A stretch of DNA of 64,000 nt from Desulfopila aestuarii DSM 18488 (GCF_900143695.1 NZ_FRFE01000001.1:186001-250000); one strand, 5' to 3'. Shown: positions 27,083 to 36,043, numbered from the stretch's first letter. A program made the numbers and translations. Notes: generated from the sequence alone by a model not told the origin.

Positions 27083-27694
27083 TTATATGTCGGGCGATTG
27101 AACACCGAGGATTCTCTTGGCTGCCACAATCATATGCTGACAATGGCTGTCAAAGGTTCCATTATCGATATGAAACCGACAGAAATAATGCGATCCTTCC
27201 GAAAGGGAAATAAGCGCCTCAACTGCCGCCTCCACGTCATCGATACGAATTACACCCTCTTCTGCAAAAAAACACACCTGCACCTGAAGATAACGACGGT
27301 AATTATTATAGAGATTCCGCACGCGCTTACGCACCTCGTCATCGCGCTGGCTGAGTGCCAAAAAGGAAAACACGACGGCAAAGCTGGCCGCCTCATGCCA
27401 CTCACGGCTCCAGACCAACTGCAGCAGTCGCTCGAGTCTCTCAAGGGGAGGGCCATCTTTCGGTAACCGGCGGAAGAGGTCGGCATAGGTGGCTAACACC
27501 TCATCAACCAATTCCAATACCATCTTCTCTTTAGTACCGAAGTAATGGATAACCAGGCTTGGATGTACGCCAGCCTTCATGGCAACCTTGGCCACGGAGG
27601 CGTTTTCAAATCCTTCTTTTTCTATAACTTCAAAAAAAGCTTTCAGGATTGCAGGTTTCCGCTCTATGGCGCTCTGTCGCTTTCGTTCTATCAC
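27083..27694 (-). CDS. TetR-family regulator of the thioesterase-patatin operon
   Basis: 203 residues. N-terminal helix-turn-helix with the segments ILKAFFEVIEKEGFENASV and AMKAGVHPSLVIHYFGTKE (about 15-58), then an all-helical ligand domain. The start is a GTG at 27694 (GAGGTGATAGAACG). It is the first gene of a three-gene operon with a hotdog thioesterase and a patatin-like hydrolase, so autoregulation with an acyl-CoA or fatty acid as ligand is a reasonable inference. A promoter with an operator-like sequence lies just upstream at 27756-27803. Confidence 0.87.
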   Translation of the reverse strand: MIERKRQSAIERKPAILKAFFEVIEKEGFENASVAKVAMKAGVHPSLVIHYFGTKEKMVLELVDEVLATYADLFRRLPKDGPPLERLERLLQLVWSREWHEAASFAVVFSFLALSQRDDEVRKRVRNLYNNYRRYLQVQVCFFAEEGVIRIDDVEAAVEALISLSEGSHYFCRFHIDNGTFDSHCQHMIVAAKRILGVQSPDI

Positions 27695-27755
27695 CTCTGT
27701 TTCCCATCGAATTATGTAAGAATGCTATTTCTGCTGGCTCAATGAAGCACGGCCT

Positions 27756-27803
27756 AATTAATTGAACATTCATTTAATAGCGTAGTCAATTGCCTGTTGT
27801 CAA
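27756..27803 (-). promoter_or_regulatory. Promoter and operator-like element of the TetR-thioesterase-patatin operon
   Basis: On the minus strand, TTGACA (plus 27798-27803) and TATTAA (plus 27774-27779) form a sigma-70 type promoter with an 18-bp spacer. Overlapping and following the -10 is ATGAATGTTCAATTAATTA (plus 27756-27774), which contains the inverted repeat TGAA-TG-TTCA. It is placed for repression by the TetR protein. Confidence 0.4.
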
Positions 27804-27861
27804 CCATCAATGGCGTTGTCTTTTTATTGGGGAGATGGACGTGATAATTTTTTTGCGCTGG

Positions 27862-29013
27862 TCAAGACGGATTTTGCGGTTCTTTTGTGGATTGTGGTTT
27901 CTCTTCTGCCGGTTGCGCTTCACACTCTTTTGGTATTCTGCCGCTTCGTAATATCAACCCAACATCGGGAAGATATTCCTGAAAAACTTTGCCGTAGATC
28001 TCCCAGATGGTGATAAAAAGGGCGGCGATGATCGGACCGATGATAATACCCAGCAACCCGAACATCGAGATACCGCCAAGACTGCCAAAGAGAACGAAGA
28101 GATCATGCATCTCCGTGTCTTTCCCCACCAGACGCGGCCGTACCAGATTATCGAGATTACCCACCACAGCACCACAAAGCACACCGAGGATGATCGCCTC
28201 GCTAAAATCGCCCATCAGCAACAGGATAATGAGTGCCGGACCCCAGACAATCGCCGTGCCGAAGGCGGGTATAATAGAGGTCACCGCCATGACGCTGCCC
28301 CAGAACACCGGTCCCTTGATGCCGGCAATGGCAAAGGCGAGGCCACAGATGGTCCCCTGCATGATACCAATAACGATGGTGCCCTTGATGGTGGCGCGGG
28401 TAACTGAAGTGAAACGGTAGAGGAGCATCCGTTCGTCATCGTCGGTGAGTGGCAGGAAATAGAGAATCCGCTCCAGCAGCACCTCGCCCATGGTCATAAA
28501 ATAGAACATAACATAGAGCATGATCACCGAACCGAACAGGGCGTTCATGGTCATTTTGGTTGCCGACGAGAGCGAGTCGATCAAAAAGGTGGAGAGGGTT
28601 CCCACCAACTCCCCGGCCTTCTGAATGATTACATCACGATACGGCAAGATCTCCTGATAATACGGAATTTTCTCAAGATACAGCGTGATGGTGCTTGGTT
28701 CCTGGATAAACGATTGCACCCAGGGTGTCACCGACTGGCCGACGTTTATCGCCTGGGCAACCACCACCCCGATTAACATGGAGAGCGGCGCCAGTACCAG
28801 CACCACCATACCGAGAATAATCAGCACGGAAGCCAGGTTCTCGCGCTCCCCAAATCTCTGGGCCAACCACCGATGACCTGGCATCGCCATGGCGGAAAAG
28901 AGTCCAGCCATGAACATCGGCATCAGGAACTGATGTATCATCTGCAAAAAAATCGCAGAAATCAGTAAGACCAGAGACAACAGTACAATTTTATGGACAC
29001 GTTCCCGCTTCAT
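27862..29013 (-). CDS. AI-2E/PerM (UPF0118) family membrane protein
   Basis: About 383 residues with seven to eight hydrophobic segments in the pattern of the AI-2E exporter family: two close helices near the N-terminus, a hydrophilic stretch of about 60 residues, then five to six helices. Family segments seen are the GTICGLAFAIAGIKGPVFWG region, IPAFGTAIVWGPA, and the late GSLGGISMFGLLGIIIGPIIAAL region. The tail is rich in Pro, Glu and Lys. Family members export autoinducer-2, or act as sodium/proton antiporters or permeases; which applies is not clear. An ATG at 29013 is chosen; a GTG at 29022 is possible. It stands alone. Confidence 0.88.
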   Translation of the reverse strand: MKRERVHKIVLLSLVLLISAIFLQMIHQFLMPMFMAGLFSAMAMPGHRWLAQRFGERENLASVLIILGMVVLVLAPLSMLIGVVVAQAINVGQSVTPWVQSFIQEPSTITLYLEKIPYYQEILPYRDVIIQKAGELVGTLSTFLIDSLSSATKMTMNALFGSVIMLYVMFYFMTMGEVLLERILYFLPLTDDDERMLLYRFTSVTRATIKGTIVIGIMQGTICGLAFAIAGIKGPVFWGSVMAVTSIIPAFGTAIVWGPALIILLLMGDFSEAIILGVLCGAVVGNLDNLVRPRLVGKDTEMHDLFVLFGSLGGISMFGLLGIIIGPIIAALFITIWEIYGKVFQEYLPDVGLILRSGRIPKECEAQPAEEKPQSTKEPQNPS

Positions 29014-29289
29014 ACCGCCCACTCACCTCACTCGTTTATTCTCAATCAGCTGGCAACACAGAATCGTCTTGCCATTCTTCCCGTATTTATAACAGTTTAC
29101 TCATAAAACACACTACTGTTTTCAGTCACAACGGGGATAACCGTCTGTGATAACAACTCTTTTCATCCCAATTTTTTATTAAGCATGCCCCATTTCCATC
29201 TGCAATAGCTGTTTCCCAGTGTGTATCAAATTGAAAAATACCACATTGTAACAGACAATTATCAAACAATATTTTCTTCAAATAAAGTA

Positions 29290-29343
29290 TTGACAACAAT
29301 CACCTGCAAGGTTAGGTTTCACACGTATCATAATTTCGTGTGA
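29290..29343 (+). promoter_or_regulatory. Promoter with inverted-repeat operator for the importer operon
   Basis: TTGACA at 29290-29295, TAGGTT at 29313-29318 (17-bp spacer). An inverted repeat TCACACG (29319-29325) and CGTGTGA (29337-29343) with an 11-bp spacer lies directly over the expected start of transcription, a typical place for a repressor or a metal-responsive regulator. Confidence 0.45.
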
Positions 29344-29360
29344 CTCTTTTATCCCTAATG

Positions 29361-29403
29361 CCGATTTCCGGTACATCCCCATACCTCTGGAAATCGGTTT
29401 TTT
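29361..29403 (+). terminator. Intrinsic terminator ahead of the importer operon
   Basis: CCGATTTCC (29361-29369) pairs with GGAAATCGG (29389-29397) and is followed by TTTTTT (29398-29403). It lies downstream of the promoter and 61 bp upstream of the first importer gene, so it may attenuate the operon or end a short RNA of about 75 nt. Confidence 0.65.
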
Positions 29404-29464
29404 CGAACAACCGAGTAATACGTTTTCCGATTACGTAACACTTCAACACTGTAAGGAGCATATC

Positions 29465-31054
29465 ATGCCCAACCGTTTCCTCTGTTGTCTCGCACTCTCG
29501 ATATGTACAGCATTGCTCTTGTCCTTCTCCAGCGCCAGTGGTGCTGTTACCACGGAAACCCTGATGTTGGCCATCAAGGGCGAACCGGAAGAAGGTTATG
29601 ATCCGATCCTCGGCTGGGGGCTCTACGGCAACCCGCTGTTCCAGTCCACCCTCTTAAAACGTGATGAAAAGCTGCAGATTGTCCCCTCGCTGGCAACAAA
29701 GTACACTCTTTCACAAGATGGTCTTCAGTGGCAACTCACCATCCGGGAAGATGCGGTCTTCTCCGACGGGATACCACTCACCTCCGAGGATGTGGCGTTC
29801 ACCTTCACAACCGCTAAAGGTGCTGGCGGTAAAGTCGATCTGGCCCACCTCGACAGAGTCGAGGTCACCGGTCCCTACAGCCTCACTCTTTATCTGAACC
29901 AGCGCGACACCACCTTCATCAACCGGCTGATCACCCTTGGTATCGTCCCCAAGCATGCTTACAGCGAAGGGTACGGCCGAAAGCCAATCGGTTCCGGTCC
30001 CTACATGCTGACCGAATGGACCGAAGGCCAGCAGATGGTCGCCGAAGCGAACCCCAACTATTTCGGCAAGCCTCCATTTTTCAAGAAAATCGTCTTCCTT
30101 TTTACCGATGAGGACACCTCATATGCTGCCGCAAAAGCCGGCAAGGTTCACATGGTTGTCGTACCCCAGTCACTGGCCCATCAGGAGTTGCCTGAAATGG
30201 TACTGCGGGCAGTCAAAAGTGTCGATAATCGTGGTCTGATGTTTCCTACTATTCCCAATACCGGACAAAAAACCGCTGAAGGCTATCCCATCGGCAACTC
30301 TGTCACCGCTGACCCGGCGATCCGCAAAGCGGTCAACCTCGCCCTCAATCGTCAGGTCCTGGTTGAAGGCATCCTGGAAGGCTATGGCCGCCCGGCCTTC
30401 GGGGTCTGTGACGGATTGCCATGGGACAATCAGGAAAATGCCATCAGTGATAATGACCTCACAGGTGCCGTCACTCTCCTTGAAAAAGCCGGCTGGAAGG
30501 ATACTGACAACGACGGTATCCGGGAAAAGGACGGTCTGAAAGCGGAATTCACCATTGTCTACCCGGCCAGCCGCCTCGTCCGTCAGTATCTGGCGCTGGC
30601 CTGTGCTGATATGCTGGAAAAAGTAGGTATTAAAGCTCATGTGGAAGGCAAGAATAATTTTGATGAAATCAGGAAGATCATGCACCGGGACGTCATCGTC
30701 TTCGGCTGGGGCTCCCACGATCCCATCGAGCTGTATCATCTCTACAGTAGCAAAAATGCAGGTATCGAATACAACAACGCCGGATTCTATACCAACCCCG
30801 AAGTAGACTCCAACCTCGAAAGGGCACTTGCCGCCGGCAGCTTTGACGAATCCCTCCAGTTCTGGAAAGCCGCCCAATGGAACGGAGCCACCGGGGTTAA
30901 CACCAGGGGTGACGCGGCCTGGGCCTGGCTGGTCAATCTCGATCACACCTACTTTGTCCATAAGGACCTCGATATCGGTAACTCCCAGGTGGAGCCCCAT
31001 GGCCATGGCTGGCCCATCACTGCCAATATCGAACAGTGGAAATGGCGGCGTTAA
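29465..31054 (+). CDS. ABC transporter substrate-binding protein (NikA/peptide-binding family 5)
   Basis: 529 residues with a signal peptide of about 27 residues ending ASG-AV. It belongs to the large family 5 binders for peptides, nickel and metallophores: the early YDPILGWGLYGNPLFQSTL segment, the typical LTIREDAVFSDGIPLTSEDVAFT stretch near residue 90, PIGSGPYMLTEW near 175, and C-terminal ANIEQWKW. The downstream genes encode both permeases and both ATPases, so this is a complete importer. Ligand is uncertain: nickel, a metal-opine complex or short peptides. Translation starts from TAAGGAGCATATC-ATG. Confidence 0.9.
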   Translation: MPNRFLCCLALSICTALLLSFSSASGAVTTETLMLAIKGEPEEGYDPILGWGLYGNPLFQSTLLKRDEKLQIVPSLATKYTLSQDGLQWQLTIREDAVFSDGIPLTSEDVAFTFTTAKGAGGKVDLAHLDRVEVTGPYSLTLYLNQRDTTFINRLITLGIVPKHAYSEGYGRKPIGSGPYMLTEWTEGQQMVAEANPNYFGKPPFFKKIVFLFTDEDTSYAAAKAGKVHMVVVPQSLAHQELPEMVLRAVKSVDNRGLMFPTIPNTGQKTAEGYPIGNSVTADPAIRKAVNLALNRQVLVEGILEGYGRPAFGVCDGLPWDNQENAISDNDLTGAVTLLEKAGWKDTDNDGIREKDGLKAEFTIVYPASRLVRQYLALACADMLEKVGIKAHVEGKNNFDEIRKIMHRDVIVFGWGSHDPIELYHLYSSKNAGIEYNNAGFYTNPEVDSNLERALAAGSFDESLQFWKAAQWNGATGVNTRGDAAWAWLVNLDHTYFVHKDLDIGNSQVEPHGHGWPITANIEQWKWRR

Positions 31055-31087
31055 ACTGCATTCAACCAAACCATTACAACGATCCTT

Positions 31088-32086
31088 ATGAAGACATCAG
31101 CCATTATACACAGCTTCTGGCTCCAGAAGGTTGGTCGACTTATGCTGACCCTGGCATTGGTCGCCACCCTGGCCTTCACCCTGGTGAACCTTTCGCCAGT
31201 CGATCCCGTAACCGCTTACCTGGGCATGGACCGGATGCAGATAGGCCAGGAGCAGGAACAGCTGATCGTCGCCCGCTGGGGTCTCGACAAAGGACCTGTA
31301 GAGCGTTTTTTCCTCTGGACAGGTAATGCATTGAAAGGTGATCTGGGCCGGTCCATGATCTTCAACGAACCGGTTACAGAGGTCATCGCCAAACGGTTTC
31401 TCACTTCGCTGAACCTCATGGCCTGCGCCTGGCTTCTCTCCGGTATATTCGGATTTGTGCTCGGAGTTCTCTCCGGCCTTTATAAAAACTCACTGCTTGA
31501 TCGGTGCATCAGACTCTACGCCTATACCGTGGCTTCCACTCCATCGTTCTGGATGGGCATGGTTTTGCTGGCCATATTTTCGGTCCAGCTCGGCATCACC
31601 CCGATCAGCGGCGCCTATCCACCAGGCACCACCAGCGCCGATGCGACAATGTGGCAGCACCTCCACCACCTGCTTCTGCCAGCTGCCACATTGTCGGTCA
31701 TCGGAATTGCCCAGATCGCCCTCCATACCCGGGAAAAGATGATAGATGCCATGAACAGCAACTACGCGCTGTTCGCCATGGCCCAGGGGGATAGCCGATT
31801 TGGAGTGGCTGTCCACCAGGCTCTCAGGAATATCGCCCTCCCGGCCATCACTCTGCAGTTCGCGTCCCTGGGGGAGCTGTTTGGCGGTTCAGTACTGGCC
31901 GAGCAGGTCTTCTCGTATCCAGGGCTCGGCAAGGCCACGGTCGATGCCGGCATCCGGGGCGACGTACCGTTGCTGCTCGGCATCACTCTTTTCAGTGCTA
32001 TCTTTGTCTTTGGAGGCAATACCGTGGCTGATCTCCTCTACACCAAACTCGATCCACGAATTACCAACAGGAGCGAACCCCTCTGA
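31088..32086 (+). CDS. ABC transporter permease (NikB/DppB type)
   Basis: 332 residues with six membrane helices. The family N-terminal segment VNLSPVDPVTAYLG (cf. PGDP in Dpp proteins) is followed by a large periplasmic loop, and the cytoplasmic coupling helix region includes AMAQGDSRFGVAVHQALRNIALP (about 226-248), where the EAA-like motif contacts the ATPase. Its stop TGA overlaps the next ATG by one base, so the permeases are translationally coupled. The start at 31088 has little ribosome binding sequence. Confidence 0.92.
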   Translation: MKTSAIIHSFWLQKVGRLMLTLALVATLAFTLVNLSPVDPVTAYLGMDRMQIGQEQEQLIVARWGLDKGPVERFFLWTGNALKGDLGRSMIFNEPVTEVIAKRFLTSLNLMACAWLLSGIFGFVLGVLSGLYKNSLLDRCIRLYAYTVASTPSFWMGMVLLAIFSVQLGITPISGAYPPGTTSADATMWQHLHHLLLPAATLSVIGIAQIALHTREKMIDAMNSNYALFAMAQGDSRFGVAVHQALRNIALPAITLQFASLGELFGGSVLAEQVFSYPGLGKATVDAGIRGDVPLLLGITLFSAIFVFGGNTVADLLYTKLDPRITNRSEPL

Positions 32087-32958
32087 TGCGTGCACCTTCC
32101 ATTTCGTTACCGAGAGTGGCGGCCGTCACCCCCATTCCCCGACTGACCAACCGCACACGGGCCTGGCTCGCCTGCCTTTCATGCATCACCTTTCTGGTGA
32201 TGCTCTTTGTAGCAGCCGCCCTTTTAGGGAGATCCGGACTTGATATCGACTTTCTCCATCGTAAGCTGGCACCATCACTCGCCTACCCGTTCGGTACCGA
32301 CTGGCTCGGACGGGATATGCTTACCCGTACGGTGCTTGGCCTCTGTCGCAGCCTGGCCATCGGCCTTCTGGCGGCGGGATGCAGCTCTGTCATCTCAATC
32401 GTGCTGGGTATCATGGCCGGCACCATGGGTCGACGGGTGGATAGCGTTCTCTCACTCTTGATCGATACAGTCATGGCTACACCGCATCTGGTACTGCTGA
32501 TTCTCGTCTCTTTTGCCTGCGGCGGAGGCCCACAGGGCATCATCATTGCCGTGGCGGTTTCACACTGGCCACGACTGGCAAGAATCATCCGGGCAGAATT
32601 GCTGCAGCTGCGGGAATCGGAATTTATCCACCTTTCCAGAAAACTTGGGAAAACGCCGAGCTGGATCGCCCTCCATCATCTGCTGCCCCACCTACTGCCC
32701 CAGTTCATGATCGGCCTGATCCTGATGTTTCCCCACGCTATCCTCCATGCGGCCGGTCTCACCTTTCTCGGTTTCGGACTTACCCCCCATGAACCTTCGA
32801 TCGGCATGCTGCTCTCCGAATCGATGCGACACCTTTCGACAGGCTACTGGTGGCTGGCGATCCTGCCGGGTCTTTCACTGGTCTTCACGGTCAAGCTCTT
32901 TGATATCCTTGGCAACAATCTGCGAACCCTGCTGGATCCTCGAACCGCTCAGGAGTGA
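32086..32958 (+). CDS. ABC transporter permease (NikC/DppC type)
   Basis: 290 residues with six membrane helices. The characteristic segment PFGTDWLGRDMLTRTVLGL near residue 66 and the coupling helix region LRESEFIHLSRKLGKTPSWI near residue 176 are in their usual places, as is LTFLGFGLTPHEPSIGMLL near 224. The ATG shares one base with the upstream stop, and the gene ends in an AGGAG that serves the next gene. Inner-membrane channel half of the importer. Confidence 0.92.
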   Translation: MRAPSISLPRVAAVTPIPRLTNRTRAWLACLSCITFLVMLFVAAALLGRSGLDIDFLHRKLAPSLAYPFGTDWLGRDMLTRTVLGLCRSLAIGLLAAGCSSVISIVLGIMAGTMGRRVDSVLSLLIDTVMATPHLVLLILVSFACGGGPQGIIIAVAVSHWPRLARIIRAELLQLRESEFIHLSRKLGKTPSWIALHHLLPHLLPQFMIGLILMFPHAILHAAGLTFLGFGLTPHEPSIGMLLSESMRHLSTGYWWLAILPGLSLVFTVKLFDILGNNLRTLLDPRTAQE

Positions 32959-32966
32959 CCACCATC

Positions 32967-33899
32967 ATGCTCGAAATACATAATCTTTCCATCTCCTTTC
33001 AGCGAAACCGCGCCTCTTTTGATCGTGAAACGCTTTCGGTGGTTTCGGATATTTCGCTCTCGGTGCAACCTGGCGAGATCGTCGCACTCATCGGCGCAAG
33101 CGGCGCCGGTAAAAGCCTCGTCGCCCACGCCCTGCTCGGATTACTACCGGCAAATGCCACGATGTCAGGAGAGTTCATATTTAAAGGCAAGCGGTTATCG
33201 CCAGCAGGAATACAAGAACTGCGTGGTCGAGAAATCGCCCTTATCCCGCAATCCGTTACCCATCTCAATCCACTCACCCGGGTTGGGAAACAGGTGTACC
33301 GCTCAGCACGGCTCAGTGGGAGGTGTGCCGACACTGCGCATACAAGCTGTGACCGGACCTTTGCTCGATACCAGCTCGCCGACACAGTAAAATCGATGTA
33401 TCCCTTTCAGATCTCGAGGGGAATGGCAAGGCGGGTATTGACCGCCACCGCCACCGCTGGAAACGCTAACCTCATCATCGCCGATGAGCCCACAACCGGC
33501 CTTGATCCCGAAGTAAGTGAACAGTCACTAGCTCATCTGAAAGAACTTGCCACACAGGGCAAAGGTGTGGTCCTCATCACCCACGATCTCGAAAACGGAG
33601 TACAAATAGCGGATACACTGGTTGTTCTCTATGAGGGCATGACGGTAGAAATAACTCCAGCGCGGGCCCTGGAAGAAAATGACCTCATCATGCACCCTTA
33701 TACCAGGAGTCTATGGCAAGCCCTGCCCAGAAACGGTTTTATGAGCCTCCCCCCGACACCATCATCCTCAACCCTCAACCGCAACGGCTGTCTGTTTGCC
33801 GAGCGGTGCCCCCAGGCAAGGCCGGGGTGCCGGCAATCTGCACCATCTCTTCGCAGGGTCAATCATAAATTGGTGAGGTGTAATCATGTTGCGGGCTGA
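32967..33899 (+). CDS. ABC transporter ATPase (NikD/DppD type) with altered signature motif
   Basis: 310 residues. Walker A GASGAGKS (about residue 42), Q-loop IPQS, Walker B LIIADEPTTGLD and switch His in LITHDL are intact. The signature motif, normally LSGGM.QR, reads ISRGMARR, so the second glycine-equivalent position is changed. The C-terminal extension with RCPQARPGC and a late Cys is the oligopeptide/nickel ATPase type. GTG at 32955 is in frame, but the ATG at 32967 is better placed after AGGAG. The altered signature may lower ATPase activity of one site; this is common in asymmetric pairs, and the partner at 33886 has a canonical LSGGE. Confidence 0.9.
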   Translation: MLEIHNLSISFQRNRASFDRETLSVVSDISLSVQPGEIVALIGASGAGKSLVAHALLGLLPANATMSGEFIFKGKRLSPAGIQELRGREIALIPQSVTHLNPLTRVGKQVYRSARLSGRCADTAHTSCDRTFARYQLADTVKSMYPFQISRGMARRVLTATATAGNANLIIADEPTTGLDPEVSEQSLAHLKELATQGKGVVLITHDLENGVQIADTLVVLYEGMTVEITPARALEENDLIMHPYTRSLWQALPRNGFMSLPPTPSSSTLNRNGCLFAERCPQARPGCRQSAPSLRRVNHKLVRCNHVAG

Positions 33900-34524
33900 A
33901 AAGATCTGTTATCGCTACGATAAGGATATTCCGCTCCTGGAGGGAGTAATTTGTACCATCAATAGCGGTGAGATCGTCGGCTTGCCAGGTCCGAGCGGCT
34001 GTGGCAAATCAACACTCGCGCGGCTAATGGCAGGTTTTGACCATCCCCAAAGCGGGATAATATTCTGTAACGACCAAGCATTACCTGCCAGCGGCTTTTC
34101 CCCTGTACAGATGATCTTTCAACATCCGGAGCTGGCCGTCAATCCCCGCTGGAAAATCGGTAAAATCCTGGCCGAGGGCAACACTGACTGTTCGGAACTT
34201 CTACAACGGTTCGGTATTGGTCTTAACCAGCTTGAACGCTATCCCCACGAGCTGTCAGGCGGCGAACTGCAGCGGATCACCCTCATTCGCGCAATGACCC
34301 CGGCTACCCGTTACCTGATTGCCGACGAGATGACCGCATCGCTTGACCCCGCTACCCAGGCCCTTATCTGGCAGACGGTCCTCAGCTGGGCAAAAAGCCG
34401 CCAGGTAGGTGTGCTCGCCATCAGCCACGACGCCAGTCTGCTGAACTGTATCTGTGATCGAATCGATAATGGATTTTGCTTACAGAGCCCGTCTTCTCAC
34501 CTCAGAGAACCCATAGCCGCCTGA
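33886..34524 (+). CDS. ABC transporter ATPase (NikE type), short form
   Basis: 212 residues. Walker A GPSGCGKST (about residue 35), signature LSGGELQR, Walker B YLIADEMTASLD (Met in place of Pro, as in NikE-like proteins) and the switch His in ISHDASLL are all present. It is shorter than usual for this class because the C-terminal oligopeptide-binding extension is missing. It overlaps the preceding ATPase gene by 14 bp. Forms the second ATPase half of the importer; no sign of truncation by mutation, since the frame ends naturally after a full ABC core. Confidence 0.9.
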   Translation: MLRAEKICYRYDKDIPLLEGVICTINSGEIVGLPGPSGCGKSTLARLMAGFDHPQSGIIFCNDQALPASGFSPVQMIFQHPELAVNPRWKIGKILAEGNTDCSELLQRFGIGLNQLERYPHELSGGELQRITLIRAMTPATRYLIADEMTASLDPATQALIWQTVLSWAKSRQVGVLAISHDASLLNCICDRIDNGFCLQSPSSHLREPIAA

Positions 34525-34531
34525 AACAATA

Positions 34532-34565
34532 AACGCATGGCCGCTTCAAAAAGCGACCATGCGTT
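34532..34565. terminator. Inverted repeat between convergent genes (probable bidirectional terminator)
   Basis: A 15-bp stem with one mismatch: AACGCATGGCCGCTT (34532-34546) against 34551-34565, loop CAAA. There is no long T run on either side, so it may act as a transcript end or processing structure for the importer operon and the convergent gene at 34606. Confidence 0.5.
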
Positions 34566-34605
34566 CTCATACTGTCTTCAAGGTGACTTCAGTGCTGCAA
34601 CGGTA

Positions 34606-35556
34606 TCAGGAAGTAGCCCCCCCATTACAGATTGAGTCGTAATAGTCGAGCACCTTGTCCTTGTCTTCCGACTCCATGAGTGCCATGGCTGTTCTCGGAT
34701 GCTGATTCATGGTGCCGGTGACCATGTATGGTATGGAGTAGCCCCAATCAATCTTTTGGCTCCAGGGAAAGATCTCCTCCTCAATACATTTGACGACCGG
34801 CCGCACCTTGAATTTCGGGTTTTTCAGAAAAGAAAGTAGCAGCTCAAGCGGGCAATTGCCAGCGCCGCGACCGATACCATAGAGAGTGGCATCAAGGTAG
34901 TTGACACCATTTATGATGGCAGAGATAGTGTTGGCAAAAGCCAGCTGCTGGTTGTTGTGGAAATGAGCGCCAATGGTTTTTCCCGGCAACCGTTCGATAT
35001 ATTTTTGGGCGAGGGTGTCGATGTCTTCGGAATAGAAGGCCCCAAAGGAATCGACCAGATAAATGACCGGGACCTTGCTCTTGTTGAGGTCTTCCAGACA
35101 TTCATTGAGCTCACGCAGGCCAACCGTGGACACCGCCATCAGGTTAATGGTGACCTCATACCCCTTCTCCTGACAATGATGGGCCAGGGCGATGGCCTTG
35201 TCCACCTGGTGGACATAGCAGGCAATCCGGATCATGTCGAGCGAACTGTCAGCAGCCAGTGGAATATCCTCAAGCTCGATCCTGCCAATATCAGCCATTG
35301 CCGACAGTTTGATTCGCTTCTCCTTATCTCCAATGACCTTTTTCAAATCCTTTTCATGACAGAACTTCCATGGGCCGTATACTTTGGCATCAAAAGCATC
35401 TTTTGAGCTGAGATAACCGATCTCCATATAGTCAACACCCGCATCAGCCAGGGCATTATAGACATTTTTCACAAAGGTTTCGCTAAACTGCCATTTGTTC
35501 ATGAGGCCGCCGTCGCGAACTGTGCAATCGATTACCTTGATCTCTTCCTTGAACAT
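34606..35556 (-). CDS. DRE-TIM aldolase-like protein (HMGL family, DmpG-like)
   Basis: 316 residues. The N-terminal DCTVRDGGLMNKW corresponds to the DxTLRDG motif of DRE-TIM metallolyases (metal-binding Asp and catalytic Arg), and HFHNNQQLAFAN (about residue 200) gives the HxHN metal ligands. C-terminal of this is a region similar to 4-hydroxy-2-oxovalerate aldolase. It therefore probably performs a metal-dependent aldol cleavage or condensation of a 2-oxo acid. There is no acylating dehydrogenase partner nearby, unlike DmpG-DmpF pairs. ATG at 35556 follows AGGAG. Such stand-alone proteins are also found in polysaccharide or secondary clusters; the substrate is unknown. Confidence 0.8.
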   Translation of the reverse strand: MFKEEIKVIDCTVRDGGLMNKWQFSETFVKNVYNALADAGVDYMEIGYLSSKDAFDAKVYGPWKFCHEKDLKKVIGDKEKRIKLSAMADIGRIELEDIPLAADSSLDMIRIACYVHQVDKAIALAHHCQEKGYEVTINLMAVSTVGLRELNECLEDLNKSKVPVIYLVDSFGAFYSEDIDTLAQKYIERLPGKTIGAHFHNNQQLAFANTISAIINGVNYLDATLYGIGRGAGNCPLELLLSFLKNPKFKVRPVVKCIEEEIFPWSQKIDWGYSIPYMVTGTMNQHPRTAMALMESEDKDKVLDYYDSICNGGATS

Positions 35557-36043
35557 TCCGTAACTCCTGATCACGTGTTTGTGCCAACTCCATGGCAGAC
35601 CATTCTCACAACGCCTTTGGAGTCGCCTTGCATGTTGATCTCGTAAGCAAGCAGCTCACTTGATGTTTTTATTTCTGTCCGCTGCATCAACGGGAAAATC
35701 CGCAACGAGAAACACGTACTAACAAAAATTAACTTCATAGTCAATGCTAATGGCTTTTTATTCACCTTCGACGATCATTTTACGTATTTAGTTAACATTC
35801 GATAGCGCTTCAAATAATATTATTCAAAACTTCTCCACAAAAAGGTTTGCCATGATATTTCACAAATTGAGAGGGTCTTTTTTGATGAAATAGTCGCCTC
35901 CATAGTCGCAAACAGATCCAATCATGCTCGCAAGACGCCACACCTACTGATTTTCTTGTGATATCAAAAGCTCTGCCATATAATTACCCAAACGATCGCT
36001 GCCACTGCTTCCCATTTCCTTAACTTGATCCCGCGTCCGAGCC
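35557..36043. other. 487-bp AT-rich intergenic region
   Basis: Divergent promoters for the aldolase-like gene and the large membrane protein gene are expected here. I see no gene, no strong repeat and no clear RNA structure. Confidence 0.4.

Larger units (their letters stand above)
29014..29464. other. 451-bp divergent intergenic region with leader elements
   Basis: AT-rich region between the PerM-like gene and the importer operon. The left 250 bp show nothing I can name. The right part contains a promoter with an inverted repeat (29290-29343) and an intrinsic terminator (29361-29403), both listed separately, and a TAAGGAG ribosome binding site for the gene at 29465. Confidence 0.5.

Noticed and set aside
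30170-31069. 299-codon open frame on the minus strand
   Set aside because: It is antisense to most of the binding-protein gene at 29465-31054, which has a clear signal peptide and family motifs. The minus-strand translation has no recognisable domain.
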